This document shows, piece by piece, positions 26,184-36,108 of a stretch of DNA of 64,000 bases. The number at the start of each line of letters is the position of its first letter. Within the stretch, counting starts at the first letter, position 1. The notes under the pieces are model-generated. The model was not told the origin of the DNA and searched no databases. It saw only the letters and a program-made list of their open reading frames with translations. Where the stretch lies: NCBI GenBank assembly GCA_002007745.1, contig CP019882.1, positions 2,418,001-2,482,000 on the forward strand. The letters are read 5' to 3'. A program made the position numbers and the translations under genes. This DNA comes from Mycolicibacterium litorale. Lineage in GTDB: Bacteria; Actinomycetota; Actinomycetes; Mycobacteriales; Mycobacteriaceae.

Positions 26184-26278
26184 AACGGCGTGTTGCGCGA
26201 GGGGTTGGAGGGAAACTTGTGATAATGCGCGACCGCCGCGATCCCGGCCGTGCGGTGGCAGTGGTAGGAAAGGGGACT

Positions 26279-27604
26279 GTGACTCAATCCGTCGACGAGG
26301 TGGTCGACCTCGTCAGCGCTCTGATCCGGTTCGATACCTCCAACACCGGTGAGTTGGCCACCACCAAGGGCGAAGCGGAGTGCGCCCTCTGGGTCGCCGA
26401 GCAGCTCAGCGCGGTCGGGTACACATGCGAGTACGTCGAGTCCGGCGCGCCGGGGCGCGGCAACGTCTTCGCCCGTCTCAAGGGCGCCGATCCCGAGCGT
26501 GGGGCGCTGCTGATCCACGGTCATCTCGACGTCGTCCCGGCCGAACCCGCGGACTGGAGTGTGCATCCGTTCTCGGGGGCCGTCGAGGACGGTTACGTGT
26601 GGGGTCGCGGAGCGGTCGACATGAAGGACATGTGCGGCATGATGATCGCCGTCGCACGGCACTTCAAGCGTGCCGGCATCGTGCCGCCCCGCGATCTGGT
26701 GTTCGCTTTCGTCGCCGACGAAGAGCACGGCGGAACGTACGGGGCGCAATGGCTGGTGGACAACCGGCCCGACCTCTTCGACGGGATCACCGAGGCCATC
26801 GGCGAAGTGGGTGGTTTCTCGCTGACGGTGCCGCGCAAGGACGGCGGCGAACGTCGGCTGTATCTGATCGAGACCGCGGAGAAGGGGTTGTCCTGGATGC
26901 GGTTGACCGCCCGGGGGCGCGCCGGGCACGGCTCGATGGTGCACGACGACAACGCTGTCACCGCAGTCGCCGAGGCCGTCGCCAGATTGGGCCGGCACCA
27001 ATTCCCGCTGGTACTCACCGATTCGGTGGAACAATTCCTGACCGCCGTCGCCGAGGAGACCGGCTACAGCTTCGATCCGGCGTCGCCGGATCTGGACGGC
27101 ACGATCGCCAAGCTCGGCGGTATCTCCCGCATCGTGGGCGCGACGCTGCGCGACACCGCCAACCCCACCATGCTCAAGGCCGGTTACAAGGCCAACGTGA
27201 TCCCGCAGACCGCCGAGGCGGTCGTGGACTGCCGGGTGCTGCCCGGGCGCAAGGCGGCCTTCGAGCGGGAGATCGACGAGCTGATCGGTCCGGACGTGAC
27301 CCGCTCGTGGGAGCGCGACCTACCCCCCTATGAGACCACTTTCGACGGTGACCTGGTCGAGGCCATGAATGACGCACTGTTGGCCGTGGACCCCGAAGCC
27401 CGCACCGTGCCGTACATGCTCTCCGGTGGTACTGACGCGAAAGCTTTTGCCCGCCTTGGTATTCGATGCTTCGGCTTCATCCCGCTGCGGCTGCCGCCGG
27501 AGCTGGACTTCGCGGCGCTGTTCCATGGCGTCGACGAGCGGGTACCCGTGGACGCACTGCACTTCGGTGTCAGGGTGCTCGAGCGCTTCTTGAAAAACTG
27601 CTGA
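26279..27604 (+). CDS. M20-family zinc peptidase
   Basis: A 441-residue M20 metallopeptidase, counterpart of Rv2141c. Zinc-site motifs are LLIHGHLDVVPAEP, WGRGAVDMKDM (shared Asp) and VADEEHGGTYGAQW (catalytic Glu-Glu); the dimerisation domain starts near RLTARGRAGHGSM. GTG 26279 is chosen because AGGAAAGGGG is just upstream; a longer frame opens at 26219. A TGTGATAAT extended -10 at 26218-26226 is a plausible promoter. The true substrate (dipeptide or acylated amino acid) is not settled for this group. Confidence 0.9.
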   Translation: MTQSVDEVVDLVSALIRFDTSNTGELATTKGEAECALWVAEQLSAVGYTCEYVESGAPGRGNVFARLKGADPERGALLIHGHLDVVPAEPADWSVHPFSGAVEDGYVWGRGAVDMKDMCGMMIAVARHFKRAGIVPPRDLVFAFVADEEHGGTYGAQWLVDNRPDLFDGITEAIGEVGGFSLTVPRKDGGERRLYLIETAEKGLSWMRLTARGRAGHGSMVHDDNAVTAVAEAVARLGRHQFPLVLTDSVEQFLTAVAEETGYSFDPASPDLDGTIAKLGGISRIVGATLRDTANPTMLKAGYKANVIPQTAEAVVDCRVLPGRKAAFEREIDELIGPDVTRSWERDLPPYETTFDGDLVEAMNDALLAVDPEARTVPYMLSGGTDAKAFARLGIRCFGFIPLRLPPELDFAALFHGVDERVPVDALHFGVRVLERFLKNC

Positions 27605-27628
27605 CCCACTCGAAAGGATCGCCCGCTC

Positions 27629-28159
27629 ATGGCTTTTGACTACAACCCGTACGACTTTCTGCCGAAGTTGCCGAGCTTCACCCTCACCAGCACCGACATC
27701 ACCGACGGTCAACCCCTAGGCAACGCCCAGGTCAGCGGCATCATGGGCGCCGGAGGGGAGGACATCTCGCCACAATTGAGCTGGTCGGGGTTCCCGGAGG
27801 AGACCCGCAGCTTCGCCGTCACCGTCTACGACCCCGACGCCCCGACGGCGTCGGGCTTCTGGCACTGGGCGGTGGCCAACCTGCCCGCCACGGTGACCGA
27901 ACTGCCGTCCGGCGTCGGCGACGGCTCCCTGCTACCCGGTGACGCGCTGACCCTGGTCAACGACGCCGGTGCCCGGCGTTTCATCGGTGCCGCCCCGCCG
28001 GCCGGCCACGGCTATCACCGCTACTTCGTCGCCGTGCACGCGGTGAAGGTGGAAAAGCTCGAGCTCGACGAGGATGCCAGCCCCGCCTACCTCGGCTTCA
28101 ACTTGTTCATGAACTCGATCGCCCGCGCCGTCATCCACGGCACCTACGAACAGAACTAG
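27629..28159 (+). CDS. PEBP-family protein (YbhB/YbcL, Rv2140c-like)
   Basis: A 176-residue phosphatidylethanolamine-binding protein with the family motifs [20 protein letters not shown] and GPPGHGYHRY-type [29 protein letters not shown] precedes ATG 27629, 24 bases after the peptidase stop, so the two are probably one transcript as in M. tuberculosis. Members bind phospholipid head groups or small ligands; the physiological role in mycobacteria is unclear. Confidence 0.92.
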   Translation: MAFDYNPYDFLPKLPSFTLTSTDITDGQPLGNAQVSGIMGAGGEDISPQLSWSGFPEETRSFAVTVYDPDAPTASGFWHWAVANLPATVTELPSGVGDGSLLPGDALTLVNDAGARRFIGAAPPAGHGYHRYFVAVHAVKVEKLELDEDASPAYLGFNLFMNSIARAVIHGTYEQN

Positions 28160-28165
28160 GCGTCC

Positions 28166-29680
28166 GTGCGGCCACGGTGTGCCACGCTGATCGGGGCGGT
28201 GGCGCTGGTGCTCACCGGCTGTGGCCCGGTGACTCCGGGCACGCCGATGTCCGCGCCGAAGATCGGTCCGCCGGCACCGGTCGAATGGGGGCCGTGTCAG
28301 GTGGTCGGTGGCGGTGACGCCGCCCAGCTCCCGCCCGGTGCGCAGTGCGGCGCCATCGCGGTGCCCGTCGACTACGCCAAGCCCGACGGTGCCGCCGCTC
28401 ACCTGGCACTCATCCGGTTCCCCGCGACCGGTCAGAAGATCGGATCGCTGGTCATCAACCCGGGCGGCCCCGGGGAGTCCGGCGTCGACGCCGCCGTCGA
28501 CCTGTTGGCTTCTTTTCCGGCTCCCGTCCGCCAGCACTTCGACATCGTCGGCTTCGATCCTCGCGGTGTCGGCTCCTCGATTCCGACACTCTGGTGCAAC
28601 TCCGATGCCGACAACGACGCGATGCGCGCGGATCCTCAGGTCGACTACAGTCCGGCGGGCGTCGCGCACATCGAGGACACCGAGAAGCGGTACGTCCAAC
28701 GGTGTGTGGACAAGATGGGCACGGAGTTCCTGGCCAACGTCGGCACCGTGAACGTCGCCAGGGACCTCGACCGGCTGCGGATGGCCCTCGGTGACGACAA
28801 GCTGACCTATCTTGGCTATTCGTATGGCACCGAGATCGGTTCGGCCTACGCCGAGGCCTACCCGGACAAGGTCCGCGCGATGATTCTCGACGGCGCGGTT
28901 GACCCGAATGCGGACCCGATCCAGGCTGACATCGACCAGGCGGCGGCCTTCCAGCGGGCCTTCGACGATTACGCCGCCGACTGCGCCAAAGCCCCGACCT
29001 GCCCGCTCGGCACCGACCCGGCCAAAGCGGTCGACGTTTATCACCGCCTGGTCGACCCCCTGGTAGCCAAGCCCGCCGCCACCGAAGATCCGCGCGGACT
29101 CAGCTACAGCGATGCCAACCCCGGAACGCTGATGGCGCTGTATTCACCGGACCTGTGGAACCATCTGACCAGCGGCCTCACCGAACTGTCCCAGGGCCAC
29201 GGGGACACCCTGCTGGCGATGGCCGATGCCTACCTGAACCGCGACGGGCAGGGCCACTACACCAACTCCAACGATGCCGAGAACGCGGTCAACTGCGTCG
29301 ACGAGCCACCCAACACCGACCGAACCAAGGCCATCGACGAAGATCGGCGGATCCGGCAGGTGGCGCCGTTCATGAGCTATGGCCAGTTCACCGGCGACGC
29401 ACCGCTGGACACCTGCGCCTTCTGGCCGGTCCCGCCGACCAGCGGCCCCCATCAGGTCTCCGCGCCCGGCCTGCCGCCGGTTCTCGTCGTGTCCACCACC
29501 CACGATCCGGCGACGCCCTTTCAGGCCGGTGTCGACTTGGCGAAGGAACTGCGCGGCGGGCTGCTGACCTATGACGGCACCCAGCACACGGTGGTCTTCC
29601 AGGGACAGCGTTGTGTCGACGACATCGCGGCGGCCTACCTGGTCGACCTCACCCTGCCGGCGCCGGGTGCGAGGTGTTAA
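28166..29680 (+). CDS. Secreted alpha/beta-hydrolase lipoprotein (tripeptidyl aminopeptidase-like)
   Basis: A 504-residue exported hydrolase. The signal peptide ends in LVLTGCG (lipobox). The family pattern is [12 protein letters not shown] (oxyanion loop), [11 protein letters not shown], nucleophile GYSYGTEIG, Asp in [10 protein letters not shown] and His in DGTQHTVVF, matching the SlpD/Tap-type peptidases and mycobacterial Rv2223c/Rv2224c. Conserved cysteine pairs suggest disulfides. GTG 28166 starts six bases after the PEBP stop. It ends in a four-base convergent overlap with pyrD. Likely acts on peptides or esters outside the membrane. Confidence 0.88.
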   Translation: MRPRCATLIGAVALVLTGCGPVTPGTPMSAPKIGPPAPVEWGPCQVVGGGDAAQLPPGAQCGAIAVPVDYAKPDGAAAHLALIRFPATGQKIGSLVINPGGPGESGVDAAVDLLASFPAPVRQHFDIVGFDPRGVGSSIPTLWCNSDADNDAMRADPQVDYSPAGVAHIEDTEKRYVQRCVDKMGTEFLANVGTVNVARDLDRLRMALGDDKLTYLGYSYGTEIGSAYAEAYPDKVRAMILDGAVDPNADPIQADIDQAAAFQRAFDDYAADCAKAPTCPLGTDPAKAVDVYHRLVDPLVAKPAATEDPRGLSYSDANPGTLMALYSPDLWNHLTSGLTELSQGHGDTLLAMADAYLNRDGQGHYTNSNDAENAVNCVDEPPNTDRTKAIDEDRRIRQVAPFMSYGQFTGDAPLDTCAFWPVPPTSGPHQVSAPGLPPVLVVSTTHDPATPFQAGVDLAKELRGGLLTYDGTQHTVVFQGQRCVDDIAAAYLVDLTLPAPGARC

Positions 29681-30738
29681 CCCGCCGCCGAGCCCACCGC
29701 GTCGCGCAGCGAACCGAATCCGCCGGCGTGCAGCCGGGTGGCGATGCCGTCGTGAATCTCCTTGGCCCACAATCCACCGCCGTAGATGAACCCGGTGTAG
29801 CCCTGCAGTAGCGAGGCGCCCGCGGTGATCCGCTCCCAGGCGTCCTCGGCGGTCTCGATGCCGCCGACGCTGATCAGCGCCAGGCGATCGCCGACCCGGG
29901 CGTAGAGCCGGCGCAGAATTTCCAGTGCGCGGCGAGCCACCGGGGGGCCGGAGATGCCGCCCGGCCCGAGCGCGTCGACCCCGGGGGTGTGCAGGCCGGC
30001 TCGGGAGATCGTGGTGTTGGTCGCGACGATGCCGGCCAGGCCCAGTTCGGCGGCCAGGTCTGCGACGGCGTCGACGTCCTCGTCGGACAGGTCCGGGGCG
30101 ATCTTCACCAGCACGGGCACCGTTGTCTCGGCCAGCACCGCGGACAGGATCGGGCGCAGCGACTCGACGGCTTGCAGATCGCGCAGCCCGGGCGTGTTGG
30201 GGGAGCTCACGTTGACCACCAGATAGGCGGCCAGCGGGCCGAGCAGCCGGGCACTGGCGCGGTAGTCGTCGGCGGCCGACTCCGGTGGGGTGACCTTGGA
30301 CTTGCCGATGTTCACCCCGATCGGCACGTCGGGCCGGTGCCGGGCCAGCTGCAGGGCCAGCTGTCCGGCGCCGTGGTTGTTGAATCCCATCCGGTTGAGC
30401 AGCGCCCGGTCCTGCGCCAGACGGAACAGCCGGGGCTGGGGGTTGCCCGGTTGCGGTTGAGCGGTGACGGTGCCCACCTCGGCGTAACCGAACCCGAGCG
30501 CCCCCCAGGTGTTCAGGCCCAGGCCGTCCTTGTCGAACCCGGCGGCCAGGCCCAGGGGTCCGGGAAAACGCACCCCGAACACCGTGCTCGCCAACACCGG
30601 GTCGTGGGGAGCCAACCGGCGGCTCAACTGTCGGCGGGCGGCACCGCTGGCCGTCGCCGCGCGCAACGCGCCGAAGACCAGGGTGTGGATGCGTTCGGGG
30701 GGCGCCAGGAACATCGCCCGGCGCACTGCGGAGTACAT
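29677..30738 (-). CDS. pyrD: Dihydroorotate dehydrogenase (quinone)
   Basis: A 353-residue class 2 DHODH, the membrane-associated fourth step of pyrimidine synthesis, with FMN and quinone as cofactors. Motifs: [60 protein letters not shown] (catalytic Ser), [12 protein letters not shown], and the C-terminal phosphate site [18 protein letters not shown] 30738 is chosen because an N-terminal membrane helix ([20 protein letters not shown]) then starts normally. It overlaps the DUF5703 stop by one base. Confidence 0.95.
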   Translation of the reverse strand: MYSAVRRAMFLAPPERIHTLVFGALRAATASGAARRQLSRRLAPHDPVLASTVFGVRFPGPLGLAAGFDKDGLGLNTWGALGFGYAEVGTVTAQPQPGNPQPRLFRLAQDRALLNRMGFNNHGAGQLALQLARHRPDVPIGVNIGKSKVTPPESAADDYRASARLLGPLAAYLVVNVSSPNTPGLRDLQAVESLRPILSAVLAETTVPVLVKIAPDLSDEDVDAVADLAAELGLAGIVATNTTISRAGLHTPGVDALGPGGISGPPVARRALEILRRLYARVGDRLALISVGGIETAEDAWERITAGASLLQGYTGFIYGGGLWAKEIHDGIATRLHAGGFGSLRDAVGSAAG

Positions 30739-30992
30739 CACAGGTCGGGTTGGTCGACGGTGCGGTCGCTGAGGCGGGACTTCTTGCGCCGCAGCAGAAC
30801 TCGCCGGCTTCCGTCGGTGTAGAGGCGCACTCTGTTCAGCTCCCAGCCGCGGTACTCGGCTTCGATGGACAGCCGGGTTGAGGCGCTGATCCGGGTCACT
30901 TCGGGAGGGAGTCGCAAGGGGATCCACTCGTATTCGTCGGACAGTCCGACTTCCCAACTCGCCGGCATCCGGCCCCGGTGTGCCGCGCTCAC
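30738..30992 (-). CDS. DUF5703 family protein
   Basis: An 84-residue actinobacterial protein. The conserved core is [18 protein letters not shown] then [18 protein letters not shown], ending in a basic tail ([11 protein letters not shown]). GTG 30992 overlaps the lppL stop, and its own stop overlaps pyrD, so lppL-DUF5703-pyrD is one coupled operon. Function unknown. Confidence 0.8.
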   Translation of the reverse strand: MSAAHRGRMPASWEVGLSDEYEWIPLRLPPEVTRISASTRLSIEAEYRGWELNRVRLYTDGSRRVLLRRKKSRLSDRTVDQPDL

Positions 30993-32050
30993 CGGGCACC
31001 GGCCGCGTTGCGGATCACCTGCACGCCGGCACCCGAGCCGGACACGACATACAGCGTGTCCGAGCTGTCGTCGAAGGCCAGTGAGTTCGGTTGCTGCACG
31101 GTCGGGTATCGCACCTTTTCCACGGGTATGCCAGTCGCTAGATCGTAACCAACGACCGTGTTCGTCGCCGTCTGCGAAACCCAGGCCAGATTCTTCGACC
31201 CGGCCAAGCCGTACGGCGCCTGCGGCACCGGGTAAGCCTGCCGCTCGATCAGCGGGTCGACGCCGAACACCAGCAGCTGTCCGCCGCGGGTGTCGGCGAC
31301 CAGGACCCGGCCCAGCGGGTCGGCGACGATGGTGGTGGCGCCCTCACCGGCGCGCAGTGCCTGTTGGCTGCGTCCCTCGCTGTTCAGCGCGGTCACCGAC
31401 GTTTGCCCACGATCCAGGACGACGGCGTTGTCGCCCTCGGCGACGATGGCGTCGACCCGGGCGAAGATCTTGACCTTCTCGGCGACCGCGGTGTCCGAGC
31501 CCAGGGTGAACGCCGTGCCGTCGGCGCTGCCCAGCACCAGGCGGCCGTCGGCGCGCCGGGCGATCGCGGTGAAGTCGGTATCGGCCTCCTCGCTGACGTC
31601 CACCCTGGCCGCGTTGCCCGCGGCCAGGTCGACGGTGAAGTACCCGCCCCGGGTCGCCAGGTAGACGGTTCCCTGCCCGTCACCGGCGATGGCGGTCGCG
31701 GGACCGGGTAGCGGGATGTCCCTGCGCGCGCCAGAGCCGTCGAACACGGCCAGCGTCGCTGCCGATTGCGGGTCGGCTCGTGGGGTGAAGACCACCAGGG
31801 CGCGGGTTCGCCCGTCGAACACCGCGGCCTGCGGGCGGCCGCCGAGCGGCAACACCTGTCCGGCGGGACGGGTGGATTCCGGCGGGGACGCCGCGGGCTG
31901 CGCGGGCTCGATCGTCGGTGGGGGCGCGGTCAGGGGATTGGACGCACATCCCGCAGACACCGCGGCGAACACCAGAAATACGGTGGTGTACCTGCGCAAA
32001 CAGTGTCTGTTTACGAACTTTGGCAACGGGTAGCCCCCGGACGTGGTCAA
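30989..32050 (-). CDS. lppL: Lipoprotein LppL, beta-propeller type
   Basis: A lipoprotein of up to 353 residues, close to LppL (Rv2138) in sequence as I recall it. The lipobox is VSAGC at about residue 35. The body is a series of propeller-like repeats ([72 protein letters not shown]). Starts at TTG 32050, 32026 or 31999 are possible; with TTG 32026 the signal peptide is of normal length. It heads the operon leading to pyrD. Binding partner unknown. Confidence 0.88.
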   Translation of the reverse strand: MTTSGGYPLPKFVNRHCLRRYTTVFLVFAAVSAGCASNPLTAPPPTIEPAQPAASPPESTRPAGQVLPLGGRPQAAVFDGRTRALVVFTPRADPQSAATLAVFDGSGARRDIPLPGPATAIAGDGQGTVYLATRGGYFTVDLAAGNAARVDVSEEADTDFTAIARRADGRLVLGSADGTAFTLGSDTAVAEKVKIFARVDAIVAEGDNAVVLDRGQTSVTALNSEGRSQQALRAGEGATTIVADPLGRVLVADTRGGQLLVFGVDPLIERQAYPVPQAPYGLAGSKNLAWVSQTATNTVVGYDLATGIPVEKVRYPTVQQPNSLAFDDSSDTLYVVSGSGAGVQVIRNAAGAR

Positions 32051-32161
32051 GATCGAGCGATTGAGTCGCCCGCTGTCGTTGACAAATTCTAGGTGTCCAA
32101 CTGGGAGACAAATCGCCAGATATGTCTACTCCGGCGCCGTAACTCGCGTTATGGTGAGTTC

Positions 32162-32473
32162 ATGACGCTGGCCGTGACTCCGGAGTCCGAGGGACGAGAG
32201 TTTGCTATCGAGGACATCTCGACGGGTGTGTTCGCCAGTGGGTTCGGCCATCTCGGCGATGGCCGGAGCTTCTCCTTCCGGGTCCACCGGGGCCAACTCG
32301 TGGTCGAGGTCTACCACCCGCGGCTGGCCGGCCCGGTGCCGCACGAGGAGGACGTGGTCGCCACCGCGACGCGCAGCCTCACCGATTTCGACGTGGACGA
32401 CGAACGCAGCCTGAGCGCCGCGGTTCGGGATGCGGTGGCCGCCGCTGCGCCGGTGGCTCGCCCAGCCCGCTAA
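32162..32473 (+). CDS. Conserved hypothetical protein (Rv2137c position)
   Basis: A 103-residue soluble protein with a beta-rich middle (FGHLGDGRSFSFRVHRGQLV) and an Ala-rich C-terminus. ATG 32162 lies six bases after TATGGT (32150-32155), a -10-like box, so the gene is probably leaderless; an upstream in-frame start at 32093 has no support. It is divergent from lppL and upstream of uppP. No motif identifies a function. Confidence 0.75.
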   Translation: MTLAVTPESEGREFAIEDISTGVFASGFGHLGDGRSFSFRVHRGQLVVEVYHPRLAGPVPHEEDVVATATRSLTDFDVDDERSLSAAVRDAVAAAAPVARPAR

Positions 32474-32503
32474 ACACCAGCCATATCCAGTACGGTCAGC
32501 GGC

Positions 32504-33352
32504 GTGGATGTCACGCCCATGTCTTGGCTACAGGTCGTCGTGCTGTCGATCGTGCAGGGGTTGACCGAATTCCTGCCGGTTTCGTCCTCGAGCCATCTCG
32601 CCATCGTGTCGCGGATCTTCTTCGAAGGTGACGCGGGCGCCTCGTTCACCGCCGTGTCCCAACTGGGCACCGAGGCCGCCGTGGTGATCTACTTCGCCCG
32701 CGATATCGGTCGCATCCTCAAAGCCTGGTTCAACGGCATCTTCGTCAAGGCGCACCGGGACAACGCCGACTACCGGCTGGGCTGGTACGTCATCATCGGC
32801 ACGCTGCCGATTGTCGTGCTCGGCCTGGTGTTCAAGGACCTCATCCGCTCCGATGTCCGCAATCTGTGGGTGATCGCCACCGCCATGCTGGTGTTCTCCG
32901 GGGTGATCGCCGCCGCCGAGTACTTCGGCCGACAGTCCCGCCACCTCGAACAGCTCACCTGGCGGGACGGCCTGATCGTCGGCATCGCCCAATGCCTGGC
33001 GCTGGTGCCCGGGGTGTCGCGGTCCGGATCGACCATCAGCGCCGGACTGTTCCTTGGCCTCGACCGCGAACTGTCCGCACGATTCGGATTCCTGCTCGGA
33101 ATTCCGGCCGTCCTGGCGTCCGGCCTGTTTTCGTTGCCGGACGCCTTCCATCCGGTGACCGAGGGGATGAGCGCCACTGGCGCCCAGTTGCTGGTGTCGG
33201 TGATCATCGCCTTCGTCGTCGGCTTCGTGGCCATCGCCTGGCTGTTGCGGTTCGTCGCCCACCACGTCATGTACTGGTTCGTCGGCTACCGGGTGGTGCT
33301 GGCGTTGGTGGTGATGGCGCTGCTCGGTACCGGCGTGGTGGCCGCGGGATGA
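32504..33352 (+). CDS. uppP: Undecaprenyl-diphosphate phosphatase
   Basis: A 282-residue polytopic membrane enzyme that recycles the C55 lipid carrier for peptidoglycan and arabinogalactan synthesis; overproduction gives bacitracin resistance. Motifs are [17 protein letters not shown] (Glu-rich active-site loop) and [20 protein letters not shown] (second loop with the catalytic Arg and Ser), in about eight membrane segments. GTG 32504 or ATG 32519 can start it. Its stop overlaps the first ATG of the MIRU-type repeat. Confidence 0.95.
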   Translation: MDVTPMSWLQVVVLSIVQGLTEFLPVSSSSHLAIVSRIFFEGDAGASFTAVSQLGTEAAVVIYFARDIGRILKAWFNGIFVKAHRDNADYRLGWYVIIGTLPIVVLGLVFKDLIRSDVRNLWVIATAMLVFSGVIAAAEYFGRQSRHLEQLTWRDGLIVGIAQCLALVPGVSRSGSTISAGLFLGLDRELSARFGFLLGIPAVLASGLFSLPDAFHPVTEGMSATGAQLLVSVIIAFVVGFVAIAWLLRFVAHHVMYWFVGYRVVLALVVMALLGTGVVAAG

Positions 33353-33450
33353 CCGCCGGCGACGATGCAGAGCGAAGCGATGAGGAGGAGCGGCGCTAAA
33401 TGACCGCCGGCGACGATGCAGAGCGAAGCGATGAGGAGGAGCGGCGCTAG
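33349..33450 (+). repeat. Tandem 51-bp MIRU-type repeat between uppP and the next gene
   Basis: Two copies of a 51-base unit (33349-33399, 33400-33450) that differ only in the last base. Each is a complete 17-codon minicistron: ATG, 15 codons, then TAA or TAG, encoding [16 protein letters not shown]. The first ATG overlaps the uppP stop, and the last stop abuts the ATG of the phosphatase gene. GACGATGCAGAGCGAAGCG and GAGGAGGAGCGG are hallmarks of mycobacterial interspersed repetitive units, which sit at just such gene junctions. The GAGGAGGAG part also acts as a ribosome site for the next start. Confidence 0.88.
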
Positions 33451-34143
33451 ATGACCGTCATCCTGCTTAGGCACGGCCGGTCGACGTCCAACACCGCCCA
33501 CACCCTGGCCGGCCGCAGCGAGGGCGTGGAGCTGGACGACAAAGGTCGCGCCCAGGCCGACGGGCTGGTCGAGCGGGTCAAGGGCCTGCCGATCAAAGCG
33601 TTGGTGCGCTCACCGCTGCTGCGCTGCCGGCGGACTTTGGAGCCGTTGGCGGCCGAACTGGGTCTCGACCCGGTGGTCGACGAGCGGCTGGCTGAGGTCG
33701 ACTACGGGCAGTGGACCGGGCGCGCGCTCAAAGAGCTGGTCTCCGAACCGTTGTGGGCGGTGGTGCAACAGCAGCCCAGCGCTGCGGTGTTCCCGGAAGG
33801 GGAGGGACTGGCCCAGGTGCAGGCTCGTGCGGTGGCCGCCGTCCGCGAGCACGACCGCACGCTCGCCGAGCAACACGGCGGCGACACCCTGTGGATCGCC
33901 TGCACCCATGGTGACGTGATCAAAGCGATCGTCGCCGACGCGCTCGGCACCCACCTGGACAGTTTCCAGCGCATCACCGCCGACCCTGCCTCGATGAGTG
34001 TGATCCGCTACACACCGCTGCGCCCCTTCGTGGTGCACGTCAACCACACGGGCGCCGAACTCGCCTCGGTGCTGAGTGCGCCGCCACCGTCGGACGGCGA
34101 CAAATCCGGGGACGACGCGGTGGTCGGCGGGTCGACGGACTGA
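33451..34143 (+). CDS. Histidine phosphatase family protein (Rv2135c-like)
   Basis: A 230-residue member of the phosphoglycerate-mutase-like superfamily. The phosphohistidine motif VILLRHGRSTSNTAHTLAG is at the N-terminus, with a second His in WIACTHGDVIKAIV and the Arg of SPLLRCRRTLEPL; E and D of LAEVDYGQWTG complete the site. The start ATG follows the MIRU-type repeat directly, so translation probably depends on reinitiation from the minicistrons. A phosphatase rather than a glycolytic mutase is likely. Confidence 0.9.
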   Translation: MTVILLRHGRSTSNTAHTLAGRSEGVELDDKGRAQADGLVERVKGLPIKALVRSPLLRCRRTLEPLAAELGLDPVVDERLAEVDYGQWTGRALKELVSEPLWAVVQQQPSAAVFPEGEGLAQVQARAVAAVREHDRTLAEQHGGDTLWIACTHGDVIKAIVADALGTHLDSFQRITADPASMSVIRYTPLRPFVVHVNHTGAELASVLSAPPPSDGDKSGDDAVVGGSTD

Positions 34144-34213
34144 CGATTCCTGCGCCCGCGATTGCCCGCCGAGTTACGACCCGGCTGCTTCTGCCGGTAT
34201 TTTGGAACTAACC

Positions 34214-34798
34214 ATGGCCCGCGCAATTCACGTCTTCCGCACACCCGACCGATTCGTCGCCGGGACCGTCGGGCAGCCCGGAAACCGGACGTTCTATCTG
34301 CAGGCGGTGCACGACAGCAGGGTCATCTCCGTCATCCTGGAGAAACAGCAGGTTGCGGTCTTGGCTGAACGGATCGCGGCGCTGCTCGTCGAAATCAACC
34401 GCCGGTTCGGCACACCGCTACCGCCGGAGACCGACGTCGAGGACCTCAGCCCGTTGGTCACCCCCGTCGACGCCGAGTTCCGGGTCGGCACGATGGGCCT
34501 CGGTTGGGACTCGGAGGCGCAGACCGTCGTCGTCGAGCTGTTGGCGGTCTCCGAAACCGAATTCGATGCGTCGGTGGTGCTCGACGACGCCGAAGAGGGC
34601 CCCGACGCGGTGCGGGTGTTCCTCACCCCCGAGTCGGCCCGGCAGTTCGCCTCACGTTCACACCGCGTCATCTCGGCTGGGCGGCCGCCGTGCCCGCTCT
34701 GTGACGAGCCGCTGGATCCCGAGGGACACATCTGCGTGCGCACCAACGGATATCGGCGCGGCGCGCTCGGCGGGGTCGACGACGATCTCGAGCCGTGA
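34214..34798 (+). CDS. DUF3090 family protein (Rv2134c-like)
   Basis: A 194-residue actinobacterial protein. It starts with IHVFRTPDRFVAGTVGQPGN and ends with a possible zinc ribbon, CPLCDEPLDPEGHIC. The stop overlaps the GTG of the next gene by four bases. The pair DUF3090 plus SCO1664-family protein next to a histidine phosphatase is widespread in actinobacteria; no activity is known to me. Confidence 0.88.
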   Translation: MARAIHVFRTPDRFVAGTVGQPGNRTFYLQAVHDSRVISVILEKQQVAVLAERIAALLVEINRRFGTPLPPETDVEDLSPLVTPVDAEFRVGTMGLGWDSEAQTVVVELLAVSETEFDASVVLDDAEEGPDAVRVFLTPESARQFASRSHRVISAGRPPCPLCDEPLDPEGHICVRTNGYRRGALGGVDDDLEP

Positions 34799-35613
34799 CG
34801 GGTACCGACGAGGCTGCCGACCACGAGGCGTTGCGGCGAGGTGACCTGAACGTCCTGGGACGTCTGCGCACCGCGAGCAACGCGACATTTCTGTGTGAGG
34901 CCACCTGGGCCGACCACACCGTGCACTGCGTGTACAAGCCGGTGGCGGGTGAGCAGCCGCTGTGGGACTTCCCCGACGGCACACTGGCCGGCCGGGAACT
35001 GGGCTCGTACCTGGTGTCGACCGCGCTTGGCTGGAACATCGTGCCGTTCACCATCATTCGTGACGGCCCAGCCGGGCCCGGCATGCTGCAGCTCTGGGTC
35101 GACCAACCCGGTGACGCCGACGGCGACGAACCCGAAGGTCCCGATCTGGTCGACCTGTGCCCACCGGGATCGGTTCCGCCGGGCTACCTTTCGGTCCTTC
35201 GGGCCTATGACTACGCCGGCAACGACGTGACGCTCGTCCACGCCGACGACCCGCGGCTGCGCCGGATGGCGGTGTTCGACGTGATCGTCAACAACGCCGA
35301 CCGCAAGGGTGGCCACATTCTGGCCGGGGTCGACGGCCGGGTTTACGGGGTCGACCACGGCGTCTCGCTGCACGTGCAGGACAAGCTGCGCACCGTGCTG
35401 TGGGGCTGGGCGGGCAAGCCCATTGACGACGAGACGCTGGGGTCGCTCGCCGCGCTTGGCGAGCAACTGGCCGGACCGCTCGCCGACGAACTGCGCGGGC
35501 ACATCACCCCGGCGGAGGTTGCGGCGCTGCGACGACGGATTCGTGGCCTGCTCAGCGATCCGGTGATGCCGGGCCCGGACCGGCATCGGCCGATTCCCTG
35601 GCCGGCGTTCTAG
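34795..35613 (+). CDS. SCO1664 family kinase-like protein (Rv2133c-like)
   Basis: A 272-residue protein with a remote PI3/4-kinase or HipA-like fold. Kinase-like elements are a Lys in VHCVYKPVAGEQPLWDFP, then MAVFDVIVNNADRKGGHIL (D-x4-N type catalytic loop) and VYGVDHGVSLH (DHG-type metal site). GTG 34795 overlaps the upstream gene. The motifs look intact, so a phosphotransferase activity is plausible but unproven. Confidence 0.85.
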   Translation: MTGTDEAADHEALRRGDLNVLGRLRTASNATFLCEATWADHTVHCVYKPVAGEQPLWDFPDGTLAGRELGSYLVSTALGWNIVPFTIIRDGPAGPGMLQLWVDQPGDADGDEPEGPDLVDLCPPGSVPPGYLSVLRAYDYAGNDVTLVHADDPRLRRMAVFDVIVNNADRKGGHILAGVDGRVYGVDHGVSLHVQDKLRTVLWGWAGKPIDDETLGSLAALGEQLAGPLADELRGHITPAEVAALRRRIRGLLSDPVMPGPDRHRPIPWPAF

Positions 35614-36053
35614 GCGGGCTGCCAGTGCAGGATGCCGCCGTCGGCCAGCAGTGACATGTGCAGCCGGCCGTCGGCCAGCCGGAAGCCCCGCACATACCCC
35701 AGCGCCGTGACCACCTGGGTGGCCGATGACGGCGGCGGGCAGCCCATCAGTGTGCTCGCGATCGGGCCGAAGGTCAGGCTGCCGGAGTCCGGCGCGGAGG
35801 CGGTGGCGTGCCACGTCGCGCTGCCACGATTGCAGTCGAGCCCGAAGGCCGCGTGGCCGTCGGTGCCGAACGCCACCGTGTACTTGGCCGGGTCGGTGAC
35901 GGTCATGGTGCCCTGCTCGTCGCTCATCGACTCCAGGCTGATCAGCCGCCAGCTGGTCCCCGCCAGTGGGTGTGACGGTGCGGCTGTCGTCGCGCACCCG
36001 CTCAGGACCAGTACAGCGCCGGCGAGGATCCACAACAGGCGCATCTGCAGCAA
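35610..36053 (-). CDS. META-domain lipoprotein
   Basis: A 147-residue lipoprotein: signal peptide ending in AVLVLSGC, then a META/HslJ-like domain ([43 protein letters not shown]). Two conserved cysteines could form a disulfide. It is convergent with the SCO1664-family gene, overlapping by four bases. Role unknown; HslJ-type domains often appear in heat or antibiotic-stress proteins. Confidence 0.83.
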   Translation of the reverse strand: MLQMRLLWILAGAVLVLSGCATTAAPSHPLAGTSWRLISLESMSDEQGTMTVTDPAKYTVAFGTDGHAAFGLDCNRGSATWHATASAPDSGSLTFGPIASTLMGCPPPSSATQVVTALGYVRGFRLADGRLHMSLLADGGILHWQPA

Positions 36054-36108
36054 TCTACCCGCGGGGCCGGGCGGCGGAGGTGATCATGATTCGGCGATAC
36101 TGGCTTGC

